A stretch of DNA of 64,000 nucleotides from assembly GCA_044432945.1 (NCBI GenBank), contig JAWXUD010000001.1:60747-124746 (forward strand), given 5' to 3'. The notes beneath the pieces were generated by a model that saw only the letters and a list, made by a program, of their open reading frames with translations, made no database searches and was not told the origin of the DNA. Each line of letters starts with the position of its first letter. Positions within the stretch are counted from its first letter, which is position 1. This document shows positions 13,377 through 20,972 of the stretch, piece by piece. This stretch comes from JAWXUD01 sp044432945 (lineage in GTDB: Bacteria; Cyanobacteriota; Vampirovibrionia; Gastranaerophilales; Gastranaerophilaceae). Position numbers and translations under genes: made by a program.

Positions 13377-15005
13377 TTATTTTTTAACCATTTGGTTATA
13401 AATTTCTTCACATTTTTTAATGACAGTTGGATTTTTCAAATATTCATCATATTTGTTACGCATATTAATAAAACCGTTTGGAGAAATCTCGACAATTCTA
13501 TCAGCAACAGTTTCAATTAATTGATAATCCTGCGATGTAAATAAAATAGTTCCAGGGAAATCTATTAAAGCGTTGTTCAAAGCTGTAATAGCTTCTAAGT
13601 CTAAATGGTTTGTAGGTTCATCAAAAATCATGACGTTAGCTTCGGCAATCATCATTTTTGCTAAGATACAACGAACTTTTTCACCACCTGATAGAACGTT
13701 AACTTTTTTATCAGCATCTTCGCCAGAGAATAACATTCTGCCTAAATAGCTACGTAAATAGTTTACGTGCTGATCTAGTGAATAATTTGCCAACCACTGC
13801 ATAATTGACTCTTGAGTGTTGAAGTAAAAATTGTTATCCATAGGGAAATATGAATGAGTTGCAGTAACACCCCAATTGATTTCACCTTCATCTGGTTGTA
13901 ATTTGCCTTCAATCATCTCAAATAATGAAGTTATAATTAATGGATCCTTAGCAATAAAACATACTTTTTCACCTTGGTTGATATCTAGTGAGAAGTTTTT
14001 CATCAACAATTCGCCATCAACAGTTTTTGTTAAATTTTTGATAGTTAAAACATCACGACCAGGGATTTTGTTATATGTAAATCTGATTCTTGGATATTGA
14101 CGTGTAGAAGGCTTAATGTCTTCAAGCGTCAATTTATCAAGAGTGTTTTTACGAGAAGTCGCTTGTTTAGCTTTAGAAGCATTTGCACTAAATCTTGCGA
14201 TAAAGTTTTTCAATTCTTCCATTTTTTCTTCAGTTTTTTTATTTTGTTCTTCTTTTTGTTTTTGTATCAACTGACTAGCTTGTGACCAGAAAGAATAGTT
14301 TCCAGTGTATAACTGAATATTTTTGTAATCAATGTCAGCCATGTGAGTACAAACGTTATCTAAGAATTTTCTATCGTGTGATACAACGATTACTAGGTTT
14401 GGAAAATCGATTAAAAACTCTTCTAACCAAGCGATAGTGTTTAAATCCAAATGGTTTGTAGGTTCATCTAATAACAAAATATCAGGGTTACCAAAAAGAG
14501 CTTGTGCCAAAAGTACACGAACTTTTTCACTACCTGCCAAATCTTTCATTAGCATCTCGTGCAGTTCGTTCTCAATCCCTAACTCGCTTAACATCGAAGC
14601 CGCCATTGATTCAGCTTGCCAACCGTCAAGTTCTGCAAACTCCTCTTCTAAATGTGCCGCTTTAATCCCATCTTCATCGTTGAAATCAGGTTTTGCATAC
14701 AACGCATCACGCTCTGTCATTATAGAATAAAGTTTTTTGTGTCCCATAATTACTGTATCTATTACTCTAAAATCATCGAATTCAAAGTGGTTTTGTTTTA
14801 AAACCGCAATCCTTTGTCCTTTTCCGATAGAGATTTCACCAGAAGTAGCTTCGATATCGCCAGCTAAGACTTTTAAAAGAGTAGATTTACCTGCACCATT
14901 AGCTCCGATGATACCGTAGCAGTTACCTGGTGCGAATTTTATTGAAACGTTTTCGAAAAGTGTCTGCGCACCAAATCTTACCGTTAATTTGTTTGTTGTT
15001 ATCAT
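13377..15005 (-). CDS. ABC-F family ATPase (ribosome-associated, YbiT/YkpA-like)
   Basis: 542 residues with two nucleotide-binding domains and no membrane segments, the ABC-F hallmark. Such proteins bind the ribosomal E site and adjust translation or antibiotic resistance. Domain 1 has Walker A GANGAGKST, signature LAGSEKVR and Walker B DILLLDEPTNHLDL. A charged Lys/Glu linker (~245-285) joins it to domain 2, which has signature LSGGEKVR and Walker B VMIFDEPTNHLDL. In domain 2 the Walker A lysine region reads IAKDPLIITSLFE, lacking GKS/T. A weak Walker A there is known in the YkpA-like subgroup, so this is probably a subgroup trait. No neighbour suggests drug resistance. Confidence 0.92.
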   Translation of the reverse strand: MITTNKLTVRFGAQTLFENVSIKFAPGNCYGIIGANGAGKSTLLKVLAGDIEATSGEISIGKGQRIAVLKQNHFEFDDFRVIDTVIMGHKKLYSIMTERDALYAKPDFNDEDGIKAAHLEEEFAELDGWQAESMAASMLSELGIENELHEMLMKDLAGSEKVRVLLAQALFGNPDILLLDEPTNHLDLNTIAWLEEFLIDFPNLVIVVSHDRKFLDNVCTHMADIDYKNIQLYTGNYSFWSQASQLIQKQKEEQNKKTEEKMEELKNFIARFSANASKAKQATSRKNTLDKLTLEDIKPSTRQYPRIRFTYNKIPGRDVLTIKNLTKTVDGELLMKNFSLDINQGEKVCFIAKDPLIITSLFEMIEGKLQPDEGEINWGVTATHSYFPMDNNFYFNTQESIMQWLANYSLDQHVNYLRSYLGRMLFSGEDADKKVNVLSGGEKVRCILAKMMIAEANVMIFDEPTNHLDLEAITALNNALIDFPGTILFTSQDYQLIETVADRIVEISPNGFINMRNKYDEYLKNPTVIKKCEEIYNQMVKK

Positions 15006-15199
15006 TTTACATATTCCTATTTATATTTTAAATTTCGTACTATAAAAAAATAATAACATGAATATTTTGAAAAATAAAATTTATTTATACCAAGCTTTGA
15101 AATTTTCAATGTTTTTTAAATTTATTCTTCATAATCACCCCTCCTTTTGTTCTCTATAAGGCTACATACATTGTTCAAATTATATTGCAAAATGATTTT

Positions 15200-15421
15200 A
15201 TGGTCAATGAGGTTACAAAATCATATAAATTATCACGTAATATTGCTAAATTCCGTAAAAGTAAAAACTTTTCGCAAAACACTCTAGCTGAAAGGTTGAA
15301 TATTTCACGTGAACATCTTGCGAAAATTGAAACAAATAAACGCAATATTAGTATTGGTCTTTTATTTGAATTATGTAATACGCTTGGGATTGAAGAAAAA
15401 CAACTTTTTGATTTTGAATAA
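15200..15421 (+). CDS. XRE-family helix-turn-helix protein (tandem cluster, first)
   Basis: 73 residues from ATG 15200; no clear ribosome site, and an in-frame TTG at 15185 is an alternative. HTH: LSRNIAKFRKSKNFSQNTLA, REHLAKIETNKRNISIGLLF, then ELCNTLGIEEKQLFDFE. It is the first of three XRE genes in one direction. Its 3' end abuts a minus-strand HAD remnant, so it may have arrived by insertion there. No adjacent prepilin, unlike the other regulators here. Function: DNA-binding, target unknown. Confidence 0.8.
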   Translation: MVNEVTKSYKLSRNIAKFRKSKNFSQNTLAERLNISREHLAKIETNKRNISIGLLFELCNTLGIEEKQLFDFE

Positions 15422-15429
15422 TGACAAGA

Positions 15430-15510
15430 TATAAAATCTTTGTCAAATCCCTCAATGTAGCTATTTAGAACCCCATCTAAATCGATTAATAATGTTTTTT
15501 TGTATCTCAT
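15430..15510 (-). pseudogene. N-terminal remnant of a HAD-type phosphatase gene
   Basis: From ATG 15510 (after AAAGTGGAAAT) the frame reads MRYKKTLLIDLDGVLNSY and on to FDKDFI. This is the first motif of HAD hydrolases (hhhhDxDGhhN) with the nucleophile Asp. After about 27 residues similarity ends, exactly where the 3' end of the upstream-facing XRE gene begins, and the frame continues as an unrelated antisense reading. It looks like a gene truncated by insertion or deletion. Confidence 0.55.
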
Positions 15511-15571
15511 ATTTCCACTTTCTGGATTAACAGTCCTGTTGCTTGTTTTTATTGTATTACATAATTGGATT

Positions 15572-15790
15572 ATGGGTCAAGATGCTAGAATGATAATTGC
15601 TAAAAATGTTAAACTTTTAAGAGAAAAGAAATCTTTAAAACGAGAAAAACTGTCGCTATTGTTGGGATTTGATAATTCATATATTAGCAAATTGGAACGT
15701 GGAACTCTTAATGTTACTATTGATAAATTATCTAGAATTGCAGATATTCTCGATGTTGAAATTATTGAATTATTTAAATATGACAAATAG
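15572..15790 (+). CDS. XRE-family helix-turn-helix protein (tandem cluster, second)
   Basis: 72 residues from ATG 15572 (MGQDARMIIAKNV). An open frame extends upstream to 15500 but encodes a hydrophobic non-conserved stretch. HTH: VKLLREKKSLKREKLSLLLG, DNSYISKLERGTLNVTIDKL, then SRIADILDVEIIELFKYDK. Its stop overlaps the start of the third XRE gene, so the pair is probably translationally coupled. Role: DNA-binding regulator, target unknown. Confidence 0.82.
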   Translation: MGQDARMIIAKNVKLLREKKSLKREKLSLLLGFDNSYISKLERGTLNVTIDKLSRIADILDVEIIELFKYDK

Positions 15791-15998
15791 CACGATAAAA
15801 TCAATTCAATTAAATATTAAAAAATATAGAACTGAAAAAGGTTTGACACAGGAAAAGCTCAGCGAAATTACAGGCATATCAAGTGATTATCTATCTGAAA
15901 TTGAGCGTGGAAAGAAAAGTCCAAGTTTAAAAAGATTGATACTTATCGCTCAGGCTTTAGAATTGACTTTATCGGAATTAATTTACATAAATAATTAA
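15780..15998 (+). CDS. XRE-family helix-turn-helix protein (tandem cluster, third)
   Basis: 72 residues from ATG 15780, overlapping the previous stop by 11 bases. HTH: IQLNIKKYRTEKGLTQEKLS, DYLSEIERGKKSPSLKRLIL, then IAQALELTLSELIYINN. A strong palindrome at 16011 ends the unit. The three tandem proteins are similar in size and layout but clearly different in sequence, so they are not a recent duplication. They might regulate one another. Confidence 0.85.
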   Translation: MTNSTIKSIQLNIKKYRTEKGLTQEKLSEITGISSDYLSEIERGKKSPSLKRLILIAQALELTLSELIYINN

Positions 15999-16010
15999 AG
16001 TAAATAAAAC

Positions 16011-16045
16011 TACATTAGGCGTGAGCTTCGCTCACGCCTAATGTA
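16011..16045. terminator. Perfect 16-bp palindrome with TTC loop
   Basis: TACATTAGGCGTGAGC, loop TTC, then the exact complement. It sits between convergent genes (XRE cluster and ferritin) and has the same TTC-loop style as 5310 and 49413. Flanking A/T tracts are modest, so it may be a bidirectional terminator. Confidence 0.7.
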
Positions 16046-16063
16046 ATAAAGTCGTTTAAAAAA

Positions 16064-16573
16064 TTATCCAATTACAGGTGGGTTAAACACTCTTGTGCTT
16101 AATTCTTTATCAAGCATCAAAAGACCTTTTTTATCATCACCGATTAATTTCAAAGTGGATAGTACAGAGCCAACGCTATCTTCTTCTTCAACTTGTTCTT
16201 TCAAGTACCAATCAAGAAAAGATAAAGCTGCACGATCTTTAAGCTCTTCGGCTGTATCCATAACCCCATTAATACTTGCAGTTACAAATTGTTCATGTTT
16301 TAAAACTTCTTCAAAAACATGCAAAGGTGAAGCCCAATTGCCTTGTGGTTTGTCGATGGCAAAAAGTTCAACATTTCCGCCACGTTGATATACATAATCA
16401 AACATACCCATAGCGTGAGCGTGTTCTTCTTGAACCTGTGTGTTCATCCAATTCGCAAAACCTTTCAAACCTGAATTTTCAAAATATGCTCTCATCGAAA
16501 GATACAAGTATTCAGAAAATAATTCTTTGTTAATTTGTTCATTAAACGCTTTTTCCATTTTTTCACTTATCAT
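16064..16573 (-). CDS. ftnA: Non-haem ferritin
   Basis: 169 residues, usual for bacterial ferritin. Forms a 24-subunit shell that oxidises Fe(II) and stores iron in the cytosol. Ferroxidase ligands can be placed in helix 1 (NKELFSEYLYLSM, Glu17), helix 2 (EEHAHAMGMF, Glu-x-x-His), and helix 3-4 (EQFVTASINGVMD; FLDWYLKEQVEEED). No haem-binding Met of bacterioferritin is evident. Ribosome site AAAAGGAG precedes the ATG. Together with rubrerythrin at 35.5 kb it fits an anaerobe handling oxygen and iron. Confidence 0.94.
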   Translation of the reverse strand: MISEKMEKAFNEQINKELFSEYLYLSMRAYFENSGLKGFANWMNTQVQEEHAHAMGMFDYVYQRGGNVELFAIDKPQGNWASPLHVFEEVLKHEQFVTASINGVMDTAEELKDRAALSFLDWYLKEQVEEEDSVGSVLSTLKLIGDDKKGLLMLDKELSTRVFNPPVIG

Positions 16574-16680
16574 AAAAAACTCCTTTTACTTCTACAAGAT
16601 AATTTTAGCACATAATAAAATATTGAAAATATCTTTTATATTGATATTGATAAAATTTTTTGGTAATTTGTACTAATCAA

Positions 16681-16707
16681 AAAGGCGTATCTTTTAGATA
16701 CGCCTTT
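16681..16707. terminator. Hairpin terminator between ferritin promoter region and acetyl-CoA synthetase 3' end
   Basis: AAAGGCGTATC and GATACGCCTTT pair around TTTTA. Placed 34 bases downstream of the acetyl-CoA synthetase stop on minus. The T run on minus is short but present. Confidence 0.7.
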
Positions 16708-16740
16708 GGTCAATTGAATTAAATTTCAAATTATTTGTGA

Positions 16741-18903
16741 TTAGCAAGAAAGTGAGCAAGCACCGCTACAAGAGCAATTAAGGGCTTGTTTAGCTTCTTC
16801 TATTCTAACTTTAATACGTCCATCAACAGCAATTCCTTCACCAGTTGCTTCAGAAATTAATAATGGGTTGATATCTAATTCGTCAATGAATTTGAAATCG
16901 CTAACTAATTGAGATAATCTCAATAAAGTTTCTTGGATTTGGTCGATTTGAGCAGGTTTAGTACCTCTAGCACCTTCTAATAGGTGGTAAGCTTTAACCG
17001 ATTTAATCATCTCGATTGCATCAACATCACTGATAGGAGCCATTTTGAAAGTTACATCTTTCATAACTTCAACGAATACACCGCCTAAGCCGAACATCAT
17101 CATTGGACCATATTGAGGGTCAGTTGCGATACCACAAACCATTTCACGGTTGCCTTTAACCATTTCTTGGATAATAACGCCTTCAAGACCTTCGATTAGG
17201 TTTTTAGCTTCTAATCTTTCTAAAAGTCCTTTGTATTCTTTTCTTAATTGCTCTTCAGATTTGATGTTAACGATTACGCCACCAACGTCAGTTTTGTGAG
17301 AAGTTGTTTTTGAAGTCATTTTCATAACTACTGGATAACCAATAGAGTTTCCTAATTCAACTACTTGAGCTTCGTTTGTAGCTAAACCGTATTTGCAAGC
17401 ACGAATTCCGTAAGCTTGTAAAACGTCAATACTTTCTAAAGTTGTTAATTGGTCACGACCTTCGTTGATTGAGTTTTTGATGATAGTTTCAACTTTAGCT
17501 CTGTCAACATCATAACAAGGAAGTTTTCCAACTGGTCTTTGCATCCAGATGCGTTGCTCATTCAATCTAGCGAACGCTTCTGCAGCTTCTTCAGCGTACA
17601 TGTAAAATGGCATATTAACTTCCATATTAGAGATTTCAGTGAAGAATCCACTTGTTGTCATAAATACGCCAACGATTGGTTTTTCAGGGTATTTAGCTTT
17701 GATTTCGATTAATGCTTTTGCTACATCAATATCTTTTAAACCTAAGAATGGTAAGTAAATAACCATAATCATATCAACGCTGTCATCTTTCAAAACTGTT
17801 TCAAGAGTTTGTAAATAATGTTCGATAGGTGCAGAAGCTATCATATCGATAGGGTTTTTTACAGAAGCTGAACTTGGTAAGAAAGATTTCAATTCAGTTT
17901 TAGTCGCATCAGAAATAGAAGCGATTTGCATTCCGCTTTCACAAATTGCATCAGTTGCCATAATTCCAGGACCACCAGAGTTTGTGATGATAGCAACTCT
18001 ATCGCCTTTTGGAATAGGGCAGTTAGAGAAAGCTTTAGCGTTAGCAAAAAGGTTTTTCAAAGAAAATTCTCTAATAACACCTGATTGCTCTAATAATGCT
18101 GCTGCCGCTTTATCAGCACCAGCTAATGAACCAGTGTGAGAAGATGCTGCAGAAGCTCCAGCTGCTGAACGACCAGATTTTAAAGCCAAAATTGGTTTTT
18201 TCTTAGTAATTCTAGAAGCTAATTTTCTGAAGTTAGCAGGGTTTTGGATTGATTCCATGTATAACAAAATTTGTTTTACATCGTCATCATTTTCCCAGTA
18301 TTCAAGCATTGTTTCAGCGTTTATGTCAGCTTGGTTTCCGATAGAAACGAATTGAGCAAAACCGATGTTTAAGTCTTTTAATATGTTTAGGATACCGCCA
18401 CCTAAAGCACCTGATTGAGATACAAATCCGATATCGCCACGTACTGGTAAAGATTCAGCGAAAGTTGCGTCCATCATAATTGAAGGGTTAGTATTTAAAA
18501 CACCTAAGCAGTTAGGTCCTACAATTCTCATTCCATAACCTGCCGCTTTTTCAGCCATAGCTAATTCCATTGCAGCACCTTCAAGACCAGTTTCTTTGAA
18601 CCCAGCAGTGATGATACAAATCCCTTTAATTCCTTTAGTGTTGCAGTCATCAATTGTTTGTAATACGAATTTTGCGTTAACAACGATGATAGCTAAATCA
18701 ACTTCACCTGGAACTTCAAGAATTGAAGTGTAAGCTTGAAATCCTTCAATCATTCCGCCTTTTGGATTGATTGGATATATATCTCCATTGAATTTGTAAT
18801 CTCTTAATCTTTGCATGATTTCAGAGCCAATGGTTTTTTCTTTAGTCGAAGCACCAATAACAGCTATTGATTTTGGTTTCATGATTTTGTCTAATACGTT
18901 CAT
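16741..18903 (-). CDS. Acetyl-CoA synthetase, ADP-forming (fused alpha-beta subunits)
   Basis: 720 residues. Converts acetyl-CoA, ADP and phosphate to acetate, CoA and ATP, an energy-conserving step of fermentation. The alpha part (~1-460) has a CoA-binding Rossmann region (SIAVIGAST), the VSQSGALGGG loop and the phospho-His in ASSHTGSLAG (His256). The beta part (~490-705) is an ATP-grasp domain (YPVVMKMTSKTTSHKTDVGG, FGLGGVFVEV, ELDINPLL). No GNAT domain is attached, so it is not the Pat-type lysine acetyltransferase. The last 11 residues carry four cysteines (CSCSGACSLSC), which is not usual in the family and could bind metal. Cytosolic. Confidence 0.93.
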   Translation of the reverse strand: MNVLDKIMKPKSIAVIGASTKEKTIGSEIMQRLRDYKFNGDIYPINPKGGMIEGFQAYTSILEVPGEVDLAIIVVNAKFVLQTIDDCNTKGIKGICIITAGFKETGLEGAAMELAMAEKAAGYGMRIVGPNCLGVLNTNPSIMMDATFAESLPVRGDIGFVSQSGALGGGILNILKDLNIGFAQFVSIGNQADINAETMLEYWENDDDVKQILLYMESIQNPANFRKLASRITKKKPILALKSGRSAAGASAASSHTGSLAGADKAAAALLEQSGVIREFSLKNLFANAKAFSNCPIPKGDRVAIITNSGGPGIMATDAICESGMQIASISDATKTELKSFLPSSASVKNPIDMIASAPIEHYLQTLETVLKDDSVDMIMVIYLPFLGLKDIDVAKALIEIKAKYPEKPIVGVFMTTSGFFTEISNMEVNMPFYMYAEEAAEAFARLNEQRIWMQRPVGKLPCYDVDRAKVETIIKNSINEGRDQLTTLESIDVLQAYGIRACKYGLATNEAQVVELGNSIGYPVVMKMTSKTTSHKTDVGGVIVNIKSEEQLRKEYKGLLERLEAKNLIEGLEGVIIQEMVKGNREMVCGIATDPQYGPMMMFGLGGVFVEVMKDVTFKMAPISDVDAIEMIKSVKAYHLLEGARGTKPAQIDQIQETLLRLSQLVSDFKFIDELDINPLLISEATGEGIAVDGRIKVRIEEAKQALNCSCSGACSLSC

Positions 18904-18970
18904 TTTTCGTCCTTTCTTTTTCTAGTTAGTATTATATTTTAGTATAGTTTTAATTATATTTGATTTCTAG

Positions 18971-19588
18971 TTATGAATAACCGTTTTTTATCCATTCACG
19001 AACTCGCAATTTTGCACCTAATTCGTTTGAGATTTTTTCGCATTTTTCAATATCTAGCTTTTGCCCTTTAAACCCGTCTACAATACTCGTTGCGACTTCA
19101 AAGCCTTCATTAGAGCAAGTTTTTATAAAGTCTTTTACTATTTCAAAAGCGTTTTCAAATTTTGGTTGAGATAATTCATCGTATTCTTTTGAGTTCGAAG
19201 CGTTTAAGCTTACTGAAAATTTGTCTACAAGATTTTTCAATTCAGGTAAAATATTTTTTTTATTAACGAAATTTCCATGCCCATTTGTATTAACACGGAT
19301 TTTTATATCGGGGTGATTATTTTTCAAATACTTAGCGACATCTCTTAGTATTTCATATTTCAAAAGGGGTTCGCCATAGCCACAAAAAATAACTTCATCA
19401 GACATTTTGAAGCCTGCAAGTTGTGCTATAACCTCCTCAGCGGTGAAGTTTTCGTCATCAAGCCACAGCGTTTTGCCACACACATCGTCTTTGTCGTTTC
19501 TAAGGCAAAAAATACAATCGTTAGTACAGCGATTTGTAAGGTTTATATAAATTTTATTTTCTAATTCATAAACTAAAACGTTTGACAT
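18971..19588 (-). CDS. Radical SAM protein, TatD-associated type
   Basis: 205 residues from ATG 19588 (MSNVLVYELENKIYINLTNR), preceded by AAAGGCAAGC; a longer in-frame start lacks a ribosome site. The 4Fe-4S/SAM motif is CTNDCIFC (CxxxCxxC), followed by the SAM-contact GYGEPLLK and 'VRVNTNGHGN' strands. Size and the 'YELENKIYINLTNRC' opening match the small radical SAM group often found with TatD-type nucleases; the substrate is unknown. No tatD gene is next to it here. Confidence 0.85.
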   Translation of the reverse strand: MSNVLVYELENKIYINLTNRCTNDCIFCLRNDKDDVCGKTLWLDDENFTAEEVIAQLAGFKMSDEVIFCGYGEPLLKYEILRDVAKYLKNNHPDIKIRVNTNGHGNFVNKKNILPELKNLVDKFSVSLNASNSKEYDELSQPKFENAFEIVKDFIKTCSNEGFEVATSIVDGFKGQKLDIEKCEKISNELGAKLRVREWIKNGYS

Positions 19589-19723
19589 TGCTTGCCTTTC
19601 GATAAAAAAATTATCACACAATCAATTTTTTTTTACAAGCAATAAATATAAAGATTATATAAAAAACAGTTGTCACAAGAGAGGAAATAAGAAATTTTGA
19701 ATAAATATATTAACGCTTAGTTA

Positions 19724-20530
19724 TTACCAAGGATAGTCCTCTGAAATTTCCCAACTATTTTTCATGATCTTAGCACCACAATAGTATCCAGTACTTGCTA
19801 AGTCGCAGGAAGCATCTATTGTTGCTTGAGTTTTGTCATAGCCATAAGGTTTAATACCAAAATCCGTCCTTGTGAACAAAAAAGCATCTTTTCCTATAAT
19901 ATTTGGGGTCTTACTTCCGTTTATGTCAACTACAAAATAATCAACATAGGCGTTACTGCCGTCTAAATAATATGTGTTTCTAGGGTAAAAAATAACATTT
20001 CCATTGCCATATTTGAACAGTAATCTACTATCAGCTGTTACAATTGACCAACCTTTGAAATTATCTCCATTTAAATGCGTCCATGCTTTATCCTCGCTAT
20101 CATTTGTATAACCGCAATTAGTTGCGGTGTCACATAGTTCAATATATTGAAAATATGGCTCCCAGTAATCTGTAAAAAAAGTATCAACGTCTAATTCTTC
20201 ATTTGATGGCCATGTTGTCATTTCACCGTTATCGATTTCTGATCTTAACATAGCTTGGCTAATTTCAGAATATGCTTTTTTTAATCTTGTTGTTGCTATT
20301 TTTTTTTCATAATTAGTCATGAAATTCGGTATAGTCATCGCTGAAACAACGCCGATTATGCCTAGTGTGATTAAGACTTCTGCGAGAGTAAACGCAGAAC
20401 GCTTCGTCATTGAAACCACCCCGTCAACTTCGTTGCCACCCCTCCTCTGGAGGGGAATTACAGCTCCGTCATAGCCTGCGATAGCTAGACTATCCAGCTT
20501 TGTTTCTTTTTGTTCAAATATTTTTGTCAT
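19724..20530 (-). CDS. Prepilin-like protein with repeat-derived leader extension (different subfamily)
   Basis: 268 residues from ATG 20530. An alternative ATG at 20410, right before the leader, gives 228 residues. Leader: KRSA then FTLAEVLITLGIIGVVSA. The ectodomain differs from the three paralogues at 7060, 11156 and 25597: it has 'LKKAYSEISQAMLRSEIDNG', a 'DINGSKTPNIIGKDAFLF' segment that recalls calcium-loop pseudopilins, and a 'YYCGAKIMKNSWEISEDYPW' end. A GC-rich repeat (20411-20458) lies in frame between the two starts. Divergent from the small regulator gene at 20693. Probably exported and processed by prepilin peptidase. Confidence 0.85.
   Translation of the reverse strand: MTKIFEQKETKLDSLAIAGYDGAVIPLQRRGGNEVDGVVSMTKRSAFTLAEVLITLGIIGVVSAMTIPNFMTNYEKKIATTRLKKAYSEISQAMLRSEIDNGEMTTWPSNEELDVDTFFTDYWEPYFQYIELCDTATNCGYTNDSEDKAWTHLNGDNFKGWSIVTADSRLLFKYGNGNVIFYPRNTYYLDGSNAYVDYFVVDINGSKTPNIIGKDAFLFTRTDFGIKPYGYDKTQATIDASCDLASTGYYCGAKIMKNSWEISEDYPW
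20411..20458. repeat. GC-rich dispersed repeat inside a prepilin leader
   Basis: GAAACCACCCCGTCAACTTC then GTTGCCACCCCTCC and GGAGGGGAATT. Nearly identical to the right halves at ~1294-1347 and ~1685-1738 and the reverse complement of ~63898-63949. Read on minus it is open and in frame with the prepilin gene and ends in GGGGTGGTTTCAATG, providing the second ATG. Confidence 0.85.
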
Positions 20531-20556
20531 AATTCGTTTCTTTTCGTTTGTTATTA

Positions 20557-20572
20557 TTGGGTCAAGACCCAA
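20557..20572. repeat. 16-bp perfect palindrome TTGGGTCAAGACCCAA (second copy)
   Basis: Same palindrome plus CCTACA flank as 12379-12400, in the same position relative to a repeat-carrying prepilin gene. Suggests that the two gene fronts share ancestry or that the palindrome is mobile. Confidence 0.6.
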
Positions 20573-20632
20573 CCTACATCATTACTTTTATGGATTACCA
20601 CGTGTTAATGAATGTACAGCTTACTTATCTAC

Positions 20633-20677
20633 TTAATTATTTGATTAAAATTACAATCAAGTAATTAATATATTAAT
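20633..20677. promoter_or_regulatory. AT-rich palindromes between regulator and prepilin, operator candidate
   Basis: TTAATTATTTGATT (20633-20646) and AATCAAGTAATTAA (20655-20668) match in 13 of 14 positions as an inverted repeat with an 8-base spacer. An overlapping perfect ATTAATATATTAAT palindrome lies at 20664-20677. Both sit in the divergent region 16 or more bases before the regulator ATG at 20693. Confidence 0.55.
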
Positions 20678-20692
20678 CATAATATTACAATT

Positions 20693-20944
20693 ATGTTTAA
20701 TAAAAGTCAAGGATTTATAATAAAGGGCATGCATATAAGAGATAAAATTAAATCAGTGCTTGCTCTAAAGTGTATTACTATCACAAAATTGGCAGATATG
20801 ATGAGCGAAAAAACTGGGGAGCAATATACTTTTCAAAGGCTTTCACATAAACTACGTTTAGAAAGAATTACGCTGAAAGAAGCGTATATTATTGCGGATT
20901 TGCTTGGTTATGAACTTGAGTTTATCGAAAAATTTAAGAGATAA
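20693..20944 (+). CDS. Small helix-turn-helix-like regulator paired with the prepilin at 19724
   Basis: 83 residues (or 71 from ATG 20729, which follows AAAGGGC very closely). Helical: IRDKIKSVLALKCITITKLA, then FQRLSHKLRLERITLKEAYI and IADLLGYELEFIEKF. The 'LSxKLR...ITxxEAxxIADxLGYEL' core is shared with the small proteins at 25251 and 63398, which occupy the same divergent position next to prepilins. It resembles XRE-type HTH folds in phage and Firmicute regulators. Presumed DNA-binding protein acting on the palindromes upstream. Confidence 0.75.
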   Translation: MFNKSQGFIIKGMHIRDKIKSVLALKCITITKLADMMSEKTGEQYTFQRLSHKLRLERITLKEAYIIADLLGYELEFIEKFKR

Positions 20945-20972
20945 GAAAAAATTATTTTTCATTTTTAGTAAT

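Noticed and set aside
15577..15804. A 75-codon minus frame opposite the second XRE gene
   Set aside because: Antisense to a clear HTH gene, with no ribosome site.
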